Translations under genes and position numbers: made by a program
Source: Apostichopus japonicus
Lineage: Eukaryota > Echinodermata > Holothuroidea > Aspidochirotida > Stichopodidae
NCBI RefSeq assembly: GCF_037975245.1
Contig: NC_092580.1
Span: 26,873,501 to 26,937,500, forward strand
DNA: 64,000 nt
Reading direction: 5' to 3'
Part shown: piece by piece, positions 12,484-24,900 of the stretch
Layout: each line of letters opens with the position of its first letter
Numbering within the stretch: the first letter of the stretch is position 1
Notes under the pieces: model-generated
The model's database searches: none
Told to the model about the DNA's origin: nothing
The model's input: the letters and a program-made list of their open reading frames with translations, nothing else

Positions 12484-14727
12484 CTTCTCTGAGAGTCAAA
12501 CGCAAGTGTATAGGCTGCGGTCCGTGATCGCTGTGTCTCACTAACCCTAACGTAGGAATATGTAGTACTATAGTGCATGAAACCTATGCAGTGCACAGTG
12601 CAGTGGGCAGATCAGATCAGTGCTGTGATTCAGGAAGTACATTGTGCCCTACGATAGAGGGCGTGCGACTGAATCCCATGTCAAAGGTCCCTGATAGGGA
12701 GTTCCCGAATGGGCGTTTAGAGGCGTTAGTTTCCATATCTATATCCCATTCATTAGCAGATTGTGGATTCTGTTCTCAATATTCTCTCATTTCTCTGCAA
12801 TGATAAAATACCATGAATGTTTCCACCTATTCCTGAGACTTTTCGCCCATGCTATTTTGCAATCGTGTATTAGGAGAGAAACGCTGGCTGAATGGCTGCA
12901 GGAATTATTGAATGAAGAAGCTATATAGGGATCTATAAAACGTATTTGCTGACCCGATTACAATGGTTTTGCATCTGTTTTGGAGAAAGCGACATAACAT
13001 GTATGGCGCTGGTAGTAGAACTTGGTGTATACATATAAACCCATTTAGATCTGGCGTTCTACAGAGGCGGGAAAATATTCAATCTGGAGGCCCCCGCCTG
13101 GGTGGGGAACCATAAACTTCGAAGGGCAATGAGTAGCAAATGTGACGCCCGGACAAAATGCAACCTTTGTGATTCTCTACCACAATCATGTCCGCAATAT
13201 CATGTGATTCATTTCTCAATTATTCAGCAAAGGGGCAACATATTCTGATGAGAGCTTTTTGTTTTTATTGCTCTACAAATGTAACAAAGAGTAGGAGGAC
13301 ACAATTGCAGTACTGAGAGGTCTATTAATTGTACTGCGATTTCTATCCTCGTGCACCTCACTCAAATCAAATAGTTACATGCAGTGGCGGTGCCAGGAAT
13401 TTTGAGTTGGGGAGGCTAAGGGGGGGCTGAGCCAATTTTTTGGGTGGCTTACAAGATTGAGTGATCGCCGTCCTGGGGGAGGGGTATAAGGGGAGGGGGA
13501 ATTTGACATTTTTCCAATCCTGGAAAGGCCTACATGCAAAATGGTGGCATTTAGCGAGGCTTTTGTCACATGAAAATTTCTCCAAAAATATGCATTTTTT
13601 GTGAGTAACTTTAGTCAAATTAGAATGGAAGATACCGATTCACAGTTTTCGTATCACTAAATATTACCTGCTGTGAAAGATCCAATTCCTTTGCTCAATT
13701 ATTATATCGCGCTCTCTGACACAACTCCTGTTTTAGTCTGTATACACGCTGTTTGTGAAACGCACACGACATTGCCGTATGAGAACACCTGTCGGTCATT
13801 GACATTAACACTTTTTTTGTTGCCTATTTCAGTTGGGGGGCTAATGGGGGGCTGACTACTTCAGTGGGGGGCTAAAGCCCCCCAAGCCCCCCCCCCCCCC
13901 CTTGGCGCCGCCACTGGTTACATGAAGTTGTCACTTTTGTGTTTCACACTTCACATAACGTAAGCTGTGATTCCCTATACTGAGGACATTACTTCATAGA
14001 CTTCACTGGCCCAGGCGACGGGACAATTAGGCCCGACCCCATGCAGATTTTATTGTGCCCCGCCCCCCCCTCCCGGCCCCACACCCATCTGAGTCATCAA
14101 CATGCGTACAAACGTTTCAGGTACAGGAAACGAATAATTATTGTCCGCCGCCGTAATTGTTGTCGAAATTTCATGAGGAATAAGTCGAAATGTCGATAGA
14201 TCTGAAGCCGACTTTTCGAAAATATAATACGACGACGAATAGTTGAAAGTACGTACGGTCTAGAAGTCGAGCCATCAAGAGAAATGATCGAAATACCAAG
14301 AAAAAGTAGGCCTACTAGATTTTATACCCCACAAACGTTTGATAGCTTCCTACGCGACTGTACCACTATCAAATTTCTTACATAATAAGGTTGTGACATT
14401 TTCAAGTCATTATTAGGGGCATTGGTTTGAGAATTGCCAACTGCTCTGTTCATTGTTCACATAAACCTCAACACATTTCCTACCATGTTGAGAACTCAAT
14501 GGATAGCTGCAGTGTTTACGTTTAGATGTACGTGGAAATTGTATGTCTAAGACCAGCTATAAGGCAGTCAGTGTACTAGCCTACAGCAACAGACCTGCGG
14601 TGCCATTGAGCAATTCCTTCTGTCCTCTCCGGATTTAAATTGCAATATTTGATTCAATTGTTTCTAAATGAAAATCGAGTTGAGTATAAATGTTGTTTCC
14701 GAGGAGTGATTTAATATTGCCCTGACA
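12484..14727. promoter_or_regulatory. Divergent intergenic region between CAPZA and TBC1D25
   Basis: 2.2 kb between the two start codons, which face away from each other. It must hold both 5' UTRs and both promoters. No TATA box was recognised with confidence. About 0.5 kb in the middle is a hAT-like MITE (13382-13916). The rest has no recognisable gene. Confidence 0.5.
13382..13916. mobile_element. Non-autonomous hAT MITE with perfect 8-bp target duplication
   Basis: Left end CAGTGGCGGTGCCA and right end TTGGCGCCGCCACTG form terminal inverted repeats of the CAGNGGCGG type seen in hAT elements. Flanked on both sides by GTTACATG (13374-13381 and 13917-13924). The interior is G-rich at the left and C-rich at the right, with no transposase frame. 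Inserted in the CAPZA/TBC1D25 divergent promoter interval. Confidence 0.88.
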
Positions 14728-14793
14728 ATGGCTGGCAGTGGGTTGAAATTCAATGGCACTAAAGGTCGAGATGCTATACGTGTGCAGGCAACG
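14728..14793 (+). CDS. TBC1D25: TBC1D25 coding exon 1
   Basis: Encodes 22 residues starting MAGSGLKFNGTKGRDAIRVQ. An in-frame TGA lies at 14707-14709 upstream of the ATG. Donor ACG|GTACGT, phase 0. Sequence conservation is low here, so this exon is the least certain of the gene; the frame, donor and total length support it. Confidence 0.75.
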
Positions 14794-17700
14794 GTACGTA
14801 ACGTTAGACCTAGCCAAATGTAGCCTAGCCTATTCTCTAGCGTGTCTGTTAAGTGTTATTATATGGACCCATGCAACTATGACATAGGCCTGGTTAAAGA
14901 ATATAATGGTAAACGGCAGGCTACGCCATACTCTGGTTACTCTTTGATAAACCTAGCATAGGCCTTAAGACCTGTTTTATTACGGTTAGTTCTCCTGTTA
15001 CTGTTACTGTTAGGTTACCAATAGTACCACAGATTATGTAGGCCTAGTCTATACGGTATCCAGTCAAAACGTCCCTTTACCAAAACGTCCCCGCTTTTTT
15101 AGACCAAAATGTTCCTGCTCTTTACCAAAACGTCCCCGCAGGGCCGCAGACAAAACGTCCCTGTGAGTCAAAACTTCCCCGCTTTTATAATCAGTCGGAA
15201 TGCAAGTGTGGATGTTTTTAGTTCAAATCAAAGGTTGAAAACACAGTTTTTAGGAGTGGGAAGTGCCGGTTATGAGGGCGGAAACATTTTTGAGAATAAT
15301 TTTCTGAGGTAAGATAATATAAATAGAAAAGGGAATGCAAGAGGGCTGTAAGGTAATAGGATTTTTTTAAACACGAGTTGGTTTCTGAATGAATATATAC
15401 GATATTGAGAGAAGGGAATAAATATTTTGTGTTTTTCTTAATTCGTTAATTCACTGAAAAACATATAGCTTGTACCTTTTCATACCAAATATAATTAAAC
15501 GATATAGTCCTTCATGATTTATTTAGCTCCTGTAATCCAACTTGCATGCCGATAACTTAGCCAAATTATAACTTAAAATTAATATATATTCACAACTGAG
15601 AATGAATGTGATATAGACGGGGACGTTTTGACTTACGGGGACGTTTTGACCAATGGGGACGTTTGACCAACGGGAACGTTTTGACCAAAAGCGGGGACGT
15701 TTTGGTACGGGGACGTTTTGGTAAAGGGACGACTGGTAAGCGTCTATACACTATAGGCAATGTCATATAAACTTAAAAACAGAATTAAACCTACAGGATA
15801 ACCAATAAGATAATGCTAATAATACAGTAGCAATATTGGTTATGTTAACTGAAAATTTACAGTGTCCTCCTTGTTAGGAGTAGGCAAAACCTAGAATACC
15901 CTAAAACTGTGAAGCTCTACCCTCATCGCCGGCGGATTTAGTGCCATACTGCCATAGGTTCATACTGCCATACCTTTCCATTTGTAAGTTCGTAAGAGTT
16001 GATACATTACACTGTCATCAAATATATAATAGTTAGTTGGATAAATCAAATTAAAAAAGGCTGATTGTTTATTAAAAAGACCAATTCCGATTGTCGAATT
16101 AAGAAAATGATTTTGCTGGCCTAGATAGAATGAATCAAATTAAAGGTTTCTGTGAATTTCTTGTTCCCAAGCCAATGCTTATCACTCTTTCAACCATAAA
16201 GCATCATAACAATCCGTGACTTTATATTTCTAACCTACATACTAACGTTACTCATACACACAATAATGTGCTCTTTCCGCCATACAAAAAGTGCTTTACC
16301 TCCCTGGCGGAATGGCACTTTTTCTATGGCGGAAAGAGCACATTCTCTATGGTGGAAAGTACCGATGGCGGAATGACACGGCCCCCATAGCCGGCTACAT
16401 TGGATTGGTCACACATTTTACTAAATATTGAATCAGCTCAAAAAACATTACTGTGTAAGAAATTCCCAACAAGCTCAAAGAGAGTTTCTTTAACTGTTGC
16501 ACTGGCTCCACGCCACATGTGCTATGTGACCAACTCACAAGTGAAGTTAGTACATTCTAGCTAGGTAGTATCTATCAATAAACTAGTTGTAGAATATATG
16601 CCAACAATTGGAAACCTCACTTGGCCTCTGTATATATATCTATCATAAACACAAATACAGCAGAAATAGCGATGTGGGCAAGTATCCAATCCAGTTGAGT
16701 TTTGGAATATCTGTGTATGTGTGCTTTTCAAGTATTTATGAGTATTAAATCAGTCCTGAGGTAAAGTTCCAATTTCATTCTGACTTGTTATCATTGTACT
16801 GACATGTATTGTTTTTCTTTAATAGAAATGTGAGGGATTCATGCAGCCAGAGTACAAGAACTTCAGCATCGATCCTGAAATTACCAGCTTTGAGATGTTG
16901 CAGCTTCTCCTGATGCAGGCATTCCAGCTGAAAAGGTGACTCAAATATTTTTGTTTTTGTTTTTTTGTATCTTGCTCAAGTAAATTTTTATTTATGTCAA
17001 GCAGTTGTGTGAGATATGTGCAAGACAATTAAATTTCTTGTTTTACATTTTTAATTGAGCTTATGATAATTAGTAAAAAGAAATCTAGTCAGGTTGTTTA
17101 ACGACAACTTAGTTTTGTGCTCATTGGAATTGATAATGCTGACAATTTTCTTGGCTTGAAATGGAGAGAAAGTTGATAACTGACTAAAATTTGTTTGCCT
17201 TATGTACATGACTTGATAGAGTAACCTGTGTAAGGGAAAGAGATAAGATGTTTGGCAATATGAGCCATGACATCTTTCATGATGTTTGGAAGTTAATAAT
17301 CAGTTTGAACTTATGAAACAATTTTATGATTGTCATTTGTTAGCGGGTTGCTATATTAAGTGAGCAGGTATGTACTTTAACAGGTATACTTTTTTCTTGT
17401 GGTTTAACATTGAACATCCATGAGATCAACCCAATGTATTTTTTTTCCATAATATTCACAAAGTTAAATCCATAAGATGTAACTTGTGTGACTTCTGCAA
17501 CATTTGTGACTAATTTCAACCTTTTGTGACATATTTGGAAGAACGATTTATTTGATGAAAGCACTGACACAATATACACAGTACAGTATATCACTGACTC
17601 ATATATCGACTGCTGCTCAGCAGTGTAAACAACCAACATTATTAACCATCACTGATTCACAAGGAGTAAACCATTTTGAACCATATATATATATATGTAG

Positions 17701-20700
17701 CTAGTAGTGTAAACTGTACAGAACATGATGTGATTGTGTTGCTTTGTACTTAAGGGCCTACGTGTACAGTACACAGTAAACAGTGGTGTACAGTAAGTGT
17801 CATTCTTCCTGACACCTTCATCCAATTGTCAAACGTTTCTTTCATCATAATATTTGTCAATATTTTCTAACACCTGTGGGAAAGTGTCAAGCGATGTGAA
17901 TATCTATTCACAAACCATTACATATATGCACAGTATTTATCTCATATATACACAATACATAAGAACACAGTACTTCATGATAGTGGCCCCTGTGACATGG
18001 AACAAGTTGGCTGGGGGAGGTGATCGGTATTTTGTTTTAGATAACTAACCTAAACAATTGGTTTCCGTTTGCTACTTTTCTCATATTTTTCAAAAGTTTA
18101 TAGGACTCTCTTTTCCATATAGAGTATCATCCCTGAGTATTCATTCAGGTTGATTCATCACAGACCTTGCTTTCATTGATTTTTGCTTCGTCATTGTCTT
18201 TTGTTGTCACCAAAGTCTAAACTATGTGACTCCTCGTAATGTAATTTTACTAATTTGTTCAGTGTGTTAATTCCATTTGATTTACAGTAACCTTGTGTCT
18301 TGCATATAATGGGGTTTTATGAGTTAATTCCTTTTCTTTTGTGGGTGGGGGGGGGAGGGGCTAGAAAGGGTTGGTCAGTAATTTACTTGAATTGGGTCAT
18401 TTTTCGGGTGCTTGTGTCAATTGCTTTTAGTTGTTGAATTTGTGCAGTTATAGTGTTATAGTTTGTTCCAGATGTACTGTAGAACTTTTGGTTCCTTGCT
18501 GTAAGCAACGTGTGTGTGTGTGAATCTCTGTGAAACTCGCTTGGGTCCGTGATAACTCAACAACAGAATGATGGATATTTGTCTTACTTGCTGAGTAGAT
18601 GAATTATTGTGAGATGGTGTGACCTATTGCTTTTGGCACTGACCTTGTGAATAATAATGAGGTCATGGGGTCAAAAGTAAAATCTTTGCATTGCAATAAC
18701 TCAGCAATCTTAGTCGGATTGAAGCCAAAATTGGTATAATAGCTAGTACATGTAGGTCTACATTTGTTGAGACCATCTGGGCCCCAAAAATTCCTGGCCC
18801 ATTTTTGGGCCTCAAGTCGAATTGTAGCCAAACTATATACTGTACAGTTGTTGGTTAATAGGTGGTGCATGTAGGCCTAATTTTTTTGGGAACATATGTG
18901 TCCCAAAACATTCTGGGCTCATTTATTGGCCAGGTGGGCCCAAATTTTATTTCCACCTCAATGCATTTTGGGACACATTTTCTGGGCCCAATATTTTTGA
19001 GGTTCAAATTTTGAATAAAACTGCTGTGCACGCATTGTGAAAAGGAAGAGGAGAGGTTGCCATACAATTCCACTCTTATAGGAACTTCACTGGCCTTGTA
19101 GTAGCAACCAAATTAAATTTAAAATACTCCTTACTCATTGACCATTTGGAACAACCTGTATATATATTTCAACTACTCTCTCCCTATGCTCCTGCCAGTT
19201 GTCTTCATTCCTCTGCTAAGTCCTACCTTTCTCTTCCCAAACATATCGGTACCTACTCTGTTCCTAATATGTGGAACCAGCTCTACCAGACAATATTAGA
19301 TTTTGTACAAACTTTCTATGTTTAAGAGTTACCTAGAGACTCATTTCTTTACTTGTTCTTTTGATTGCAATTGCACTTTTTTGTTAAGCTCTTAGAGCTC
19401 AGCTACTTCTTGTTTCTGTTGTGGCGCTATATAAATCCATTGTTTTATTATTATTATTAGTATTATTAAATATGCATTCATTCTACGAACTGTAATATTG
19501 CACTAAGCAAGGAACCATAGTACCGGTTGGGCTCTTAATTTTTTTTTAAACTTTTGTCATTGAATGAAATCATCTATAAAACATAACGATGAAGTTGTAT
19601 CCAGAAAAAGTTATAATAAAACTCAACACTGCGTAGAATGAGATCTGTGATTGATAGCGTGCCCAGAGCTTATTATAGGCTTATGATACATCATTTAACT
19701 TTGTTGATATTGAAAATCTTTCAGAATTGACAAATTAGATAAAAACCACATGCATGCTGAATACAATAACTTGATATCTGACACCACGTAGAATCTTGTG
19801 TGTTTCAGTTTCTTTTCTGTCTCACAGTGGAAGGGTAAGTTGGAAGCAGAGAATTGTCTCCATCCTTTCTCTTTCACTTCCCGTTCAACAATATCACTTG
19901 GCAATGTCAAGTTTACAGCCAGGCCTCATTTTTGTTCATGTGAGCACAGTTATCCCTTGGGAGTGATTGCCAATATCATGGTTGGTTGGTTCCTGCTAAG
20001 GGGCCTTAGTTGGACACCTTGAGCACACATACTGTTGTTCACTCTCTTCAAGAACATGATGATGCCCTGACCCTTCCTTCGTCACCCTACCACACCCATA
20101 CCTCCCCCACCACCCCACTACACTCCCTTCATACCTAGTCAAGCACATATTTATGTTTTTTGGCACTTTTAGTCGAAATTTAGAGGTAGTGGCCTACCAA
20201 TTTAGGCTATGATTGACAGTGATTGACATTAGTGACAGTGATTGACAGTATTCTCTAGCCTCCCTCCCATTACCCCCCCCCCCCTTCCAACCCTACTTTC
20301 AAATTTTGGAATTTAATCTAAAGATACATAATCCGCAGTAGGATTTGGTTGGCCACGTTTCTTCCACACAGTTCCATTGTAGTAGTATAGAGAGAAGTAT
20401 AGTCGTTGCCTTTCCTAATTTCACTTGGTGATCTGTATACTGAATTCTGTACCTTTGCCATATATAATAGTTACCATGTGACCTTATGTGGGTGATTACA
20501 CTCTTAAGTTGCTGGTACATAAAATACCCTTATTTCTGACATACTAACTATGCAAATGTGCCACTGTGCCAAACAATGAAGCCCTGAGCATATTGTGTGG
20601 TGATTACTGGAAGGTATTGATCAACAAGTGGTCTACTTATTCTAGACATGATACACACAATGTCTTCTTAGTATAGTACTTAGGGTAAATTCATTCATCT

Positions 20701-21960
20701 TGAGACTTTCAGGCCCTTCGTTCAACAGTACTGAAAGTACAATCAAGTTTCAACGTGATGGTACAGTTTCAACGTGATGGTACTTGTTTGTATATTTATC
20801 GACTCAACAGAATAAACAGAACAGAACTTTGGTAGACCTAATCAGTTTCGATATTTCTCTATATCCCAAGACAGTCAATTCTCTTCCCCTCATTCTGTTT
20901 TTGCATTCGCTCATTAGATTGAGCTTCGGTCGAGCTTGAGCTTCGAAGAGATTGGCTTCAGTCAGCTTGCGAGTCTACAAGCCTCCATGGCTTCTTTCGC
21001 GAGTTCCTGCTTGCGGGAAGATCACGTATACATACATACATACATTACTAAACCCCAGTATTGTTAATTACTAGAATGTTAAAACAGTTTGCGTCCCCGG
21101 ATCGCTCAGAAGAACTTGTATCACTGCATTCCGCCATAAAAAAAACGTGAGTTTTAAAATTCCTCTATATGGAACACTCAATACTGAGTTATAATGACCC
21201 CTGCGGCATACTGACTCATGCGTAATGCACTTAGACCTAAAATGTAACCTAAGATGTAACCTATAACTAATATGTGTACCACAACAAGGTGACTCTCAAA
21301 TTGTGAAGAGAGAATTTTGAAATAGAAATTTATACCATTAATACAGTATATAGGCCTGGACAGTACATACCACTTTACTGTATGTATATACCACTTTACT
21401 ATATGGAAATGGAGTGAGCCATAGGTGCATTATGTTTACTGTGCAAGTATTGTTGGTCTGGGATAGTTCTGATATTTATTTTGAAAGTGTGATAATTTTC
21501 TCAATTTTATCGTTTCCCCACAGTAACACAATTTCCCAATTTCTGCCCAGATGTTTATTATGGCACAGACGAAGCCTGCCATAAAAACGTTAAAAATTTT
21601 GCTGTGAAATGTTTGTAGGCTGCATTGCAAAGTTTTGATTTTGGGGTTTTTAAATGTAATAACTAACTCAACAGCAGTAGTCATCTGCAGACCACTAAAA
21701 AATTCCCAGGTTAAGTGCCAGTAGCTTTCACCGTTTGCCAACTGAAGAAATACACTGGCATTTTTCTGCCAACTGGTGCAAATTATTAAATGGTTGCTTT
21801 TTGTATAAATTCAAGGGAAGTGCAGGTGGGAATATGATTTTATCTAGTACAGTACTTAGAATTTTTTATGCACCGATTGGCAGGTTTTAGCAATTGACGA
21901 AAGTTGTGAAATTCTAGGCCTTGTCAATATCTGCCTCTAACGCCACGTCGAATTAACAAT

Positions 21961-21997
<37 letters not shown>

Positions 21998-24900
21998 TAC
22001 TGTCTTCCTGTGCTAATTCTCTCCCTTTGTGGTTTTGTGCAGTGGTGACGGTGACAAGCACAGTGTACAGTGCACTATAGTGTGTCAGACAATGCACTAG
22101 CCCTATGACTCATCAGTTCACAACAATTCAGTCTGTAATTTATAATTAAAACAGTTTAGTTTTAGTCAGGTCATCTTTACAATGACAATCAATTTTGAGA
22201 AAAGAAAGAACAGTAGCTAATTATTTCTTCCTTTACGGATATAACTAGATAATGAACAGAGAAAACTACAATTGGGGGCAGAAGAGGCGTTTACTGTGTA
22301 TGGTACAGCATCAGTAATACACGACTTCTTCCTTTGTAAAGTTTGATTCTATTGTTGTGTATTAAAATGCTGAGTAATGCTAACAGGTTTATTGAAAGCA
22401 CTCTATAATCTGCAATTCAATTGGGAACTCTTCCCATTGTTTGATACCAAAATATGCACCGAGACTCCATACTGTACATGTCGCACTTCACTGTTTGATT
22501 TTCAGTTGATAAATATTGTTGAATTGTGTATAGAATTTGACTAACATTACATTACAGGCAGGGATGAAATTAAGGTTTCCCAGGACCAGAGGCCACTTTC
22601 TGTGAAATGTCCCTTCCATGATGTGAACCTAGTATTTTTGTGGTAGAACCAGGTACCACTTTGGTGTAACCAATGGCTATTTGTCAATTTGTTGTAATAT
22701 TACCATTCAGCAAGAATGTTGTATGTATGGTATAGTTTTATTTCTGGTTATTTTTGGTTCGAAATATTGTATCTGAGAGCATTATAAAAATGGTGCATGG
22801 CATGTTTTCTCTGCGATCTTTGGGCGCTGTTTGGCAAGTTGTAGAGGTCATTTGGCCCTAAGCTTTCTTCACCCTTGGTTACCATATTCCTTTCTGCTAT
22901 AGACTAGTACTGTAGATTGGAGCACTTGGATGCTTATCTATGCTGCTGACTTGTCTGTGAATTTGTGAGGACAGTACTACTGATAAATAAACCAATGTGG
23001 TGACATTTTAATTTACTTCACACGCAACTCAAGTGTCCTCTGCAAATATCATAGATTCAGAAAGCTACCTCCTTTACACATTTGGGAGGACGGTTTTATT
23101 TGATTGGGATGCAACCTGAGGATGGCTTCGGGGTAAATATTGAACTCGTCGCATACTTTTTCCGCTGTAAATTCAGTAACAGGAAAATTGCAATGCAATC
23201 AGGCGGTAGTGTGCCAAATGCCTGATAGTGATGTTTCCCTAAGGAGAAAAATATGGAGGGGGAAATAAAAAAAACGGCTCCATTTCCTTCGTTAATCAGC
23301 TGGTTAAATTTGATCTCCAATTTCTGGCTGTTTGATGAGATCGTAATTAATCAAACTAAGACTCCATAACATTTTTGTCACCAAATGAACGTTAATTATT
23401 GCATGAGAAAACGCTGTTACATTCCATAGCCCCGTCGCCGAAACACAACAGTTGCCTACTGTATATACAGTATTATGTAGTATTAATAAATGCAGACAGC
23501 AGGCAAACTGATAACAGTTGCAACAGTTTTGACATTTCCTTCATTTATGTTTACTAGTCATGTCCGGGAAGTTCGGGAACTGCATGGTGTTGGGCTTGTA
23601 AGAACCGTTGAATATAGACCAAAATTGATGAAAAGGGCTGTGGTAAAATGCTATTTATTTTAGATTATTTAGTATGTTTCAACGTGTTCTCAATAAAACA
23701 TACCGTAACTACTAACTAGACTTTTTGGTTCCTTGCTTTAGCAAAAGGAACCTATGCAGTCAGGTTGGCGTGTGTGTGTATGTATGTATGTGTGTGTGTG
23801 TGTGTGTGTCTGTGACACTTGCTTGGGTACGCTCTATCTCAATAAGGGAATGTTGGATTGAGGCCAAATTTGGACTATAGATCCGCCATATGGAGAAGGT
23901 GTGCCCTATTGTTTCTGGTGCCCACAAAGGTCACCAAAGGTCAGTTATGGTCCAAAAACCGAAAATATTAAAACTGCGATAACGCCCAGTGCCAATGTGT
24001 GACAAGATTGATATTTTGGGACAAGTTGTGAACTGGTTAGGGGAGCATTTTCAAACTTAACGGTCATGTGATCCGAGGTCACCAAAGGTCAATTAATGAT
24101 AAAAAGCTAGTAATTTTGCGATAACTTGAGAACGAAATGTCCGTTAGGGTTGGGAGTTGCTTCAATGCTATCCAATTGTCGACCCGCATCTGGGTGACCC
24201 TTGACCTCAATTTGACCTCTGGTGACCTTTACATGTTTTTGGGGATTTTTACAGTTTTGATGCTATTTTCAGATGTCAAAGGTACCTTCTGATCATAAAT
24301 GTCAATAGGTTGACCCCGTGTGACCTTTATGTGCGAAGTTATATGGGGTCAAAGTTTTTCGGTCGGAGTTAGAATGGTTGTACAGACTTGTCGTTTTGTT
24401 TTTTGGAATCAGGAGATTAAACTACATCTGAAACCAAGGTCAAAAGGTCAAAGGTCACATTAGAAAAAATGTGCTTATTTTGGGAGGAAACGAGCAAAAA
24501 AGGAAATGTTTGGTTTTGATGCTAGATTTGGATATCAAAGGTACCTTCCGATCAAAAATGTCAATTGGTTGACACCCGTGTGACCTTCGTGTGCGAAGTT
24601 ATACAAGGTCAAAGTTAATTTTCAGACATTTAATGCAACAACTCCCAGTTCCAAGGTGTGACATGGTTGATATTTTTGGACAAGTTGCAAATGGTATAGG
24701 GGAATATTTTCAAACTTAACGGTCGGTCATGTGATCCGAGGTCACCAAAGGTCAATTAATGATAAAAAACTAGTATTTTTGCGATAACTTGAGAACAAAT
24801 TGTCCGCTGGGGTTGGGAGTTGCTTCAATGTAATCCAATTGTCGACCCACATCTGGGTGACCCTTGACCTCAATTTGACCTCTGGTGACCTTTTCGTGTT

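Noticed and set aside
18604-19073. Two overlapping minus-strand frames with FWGP/FWDT-like repeats
   Set aside because: These are translations of diverged internal repeats of the 18490-19536 element, not a protein family.
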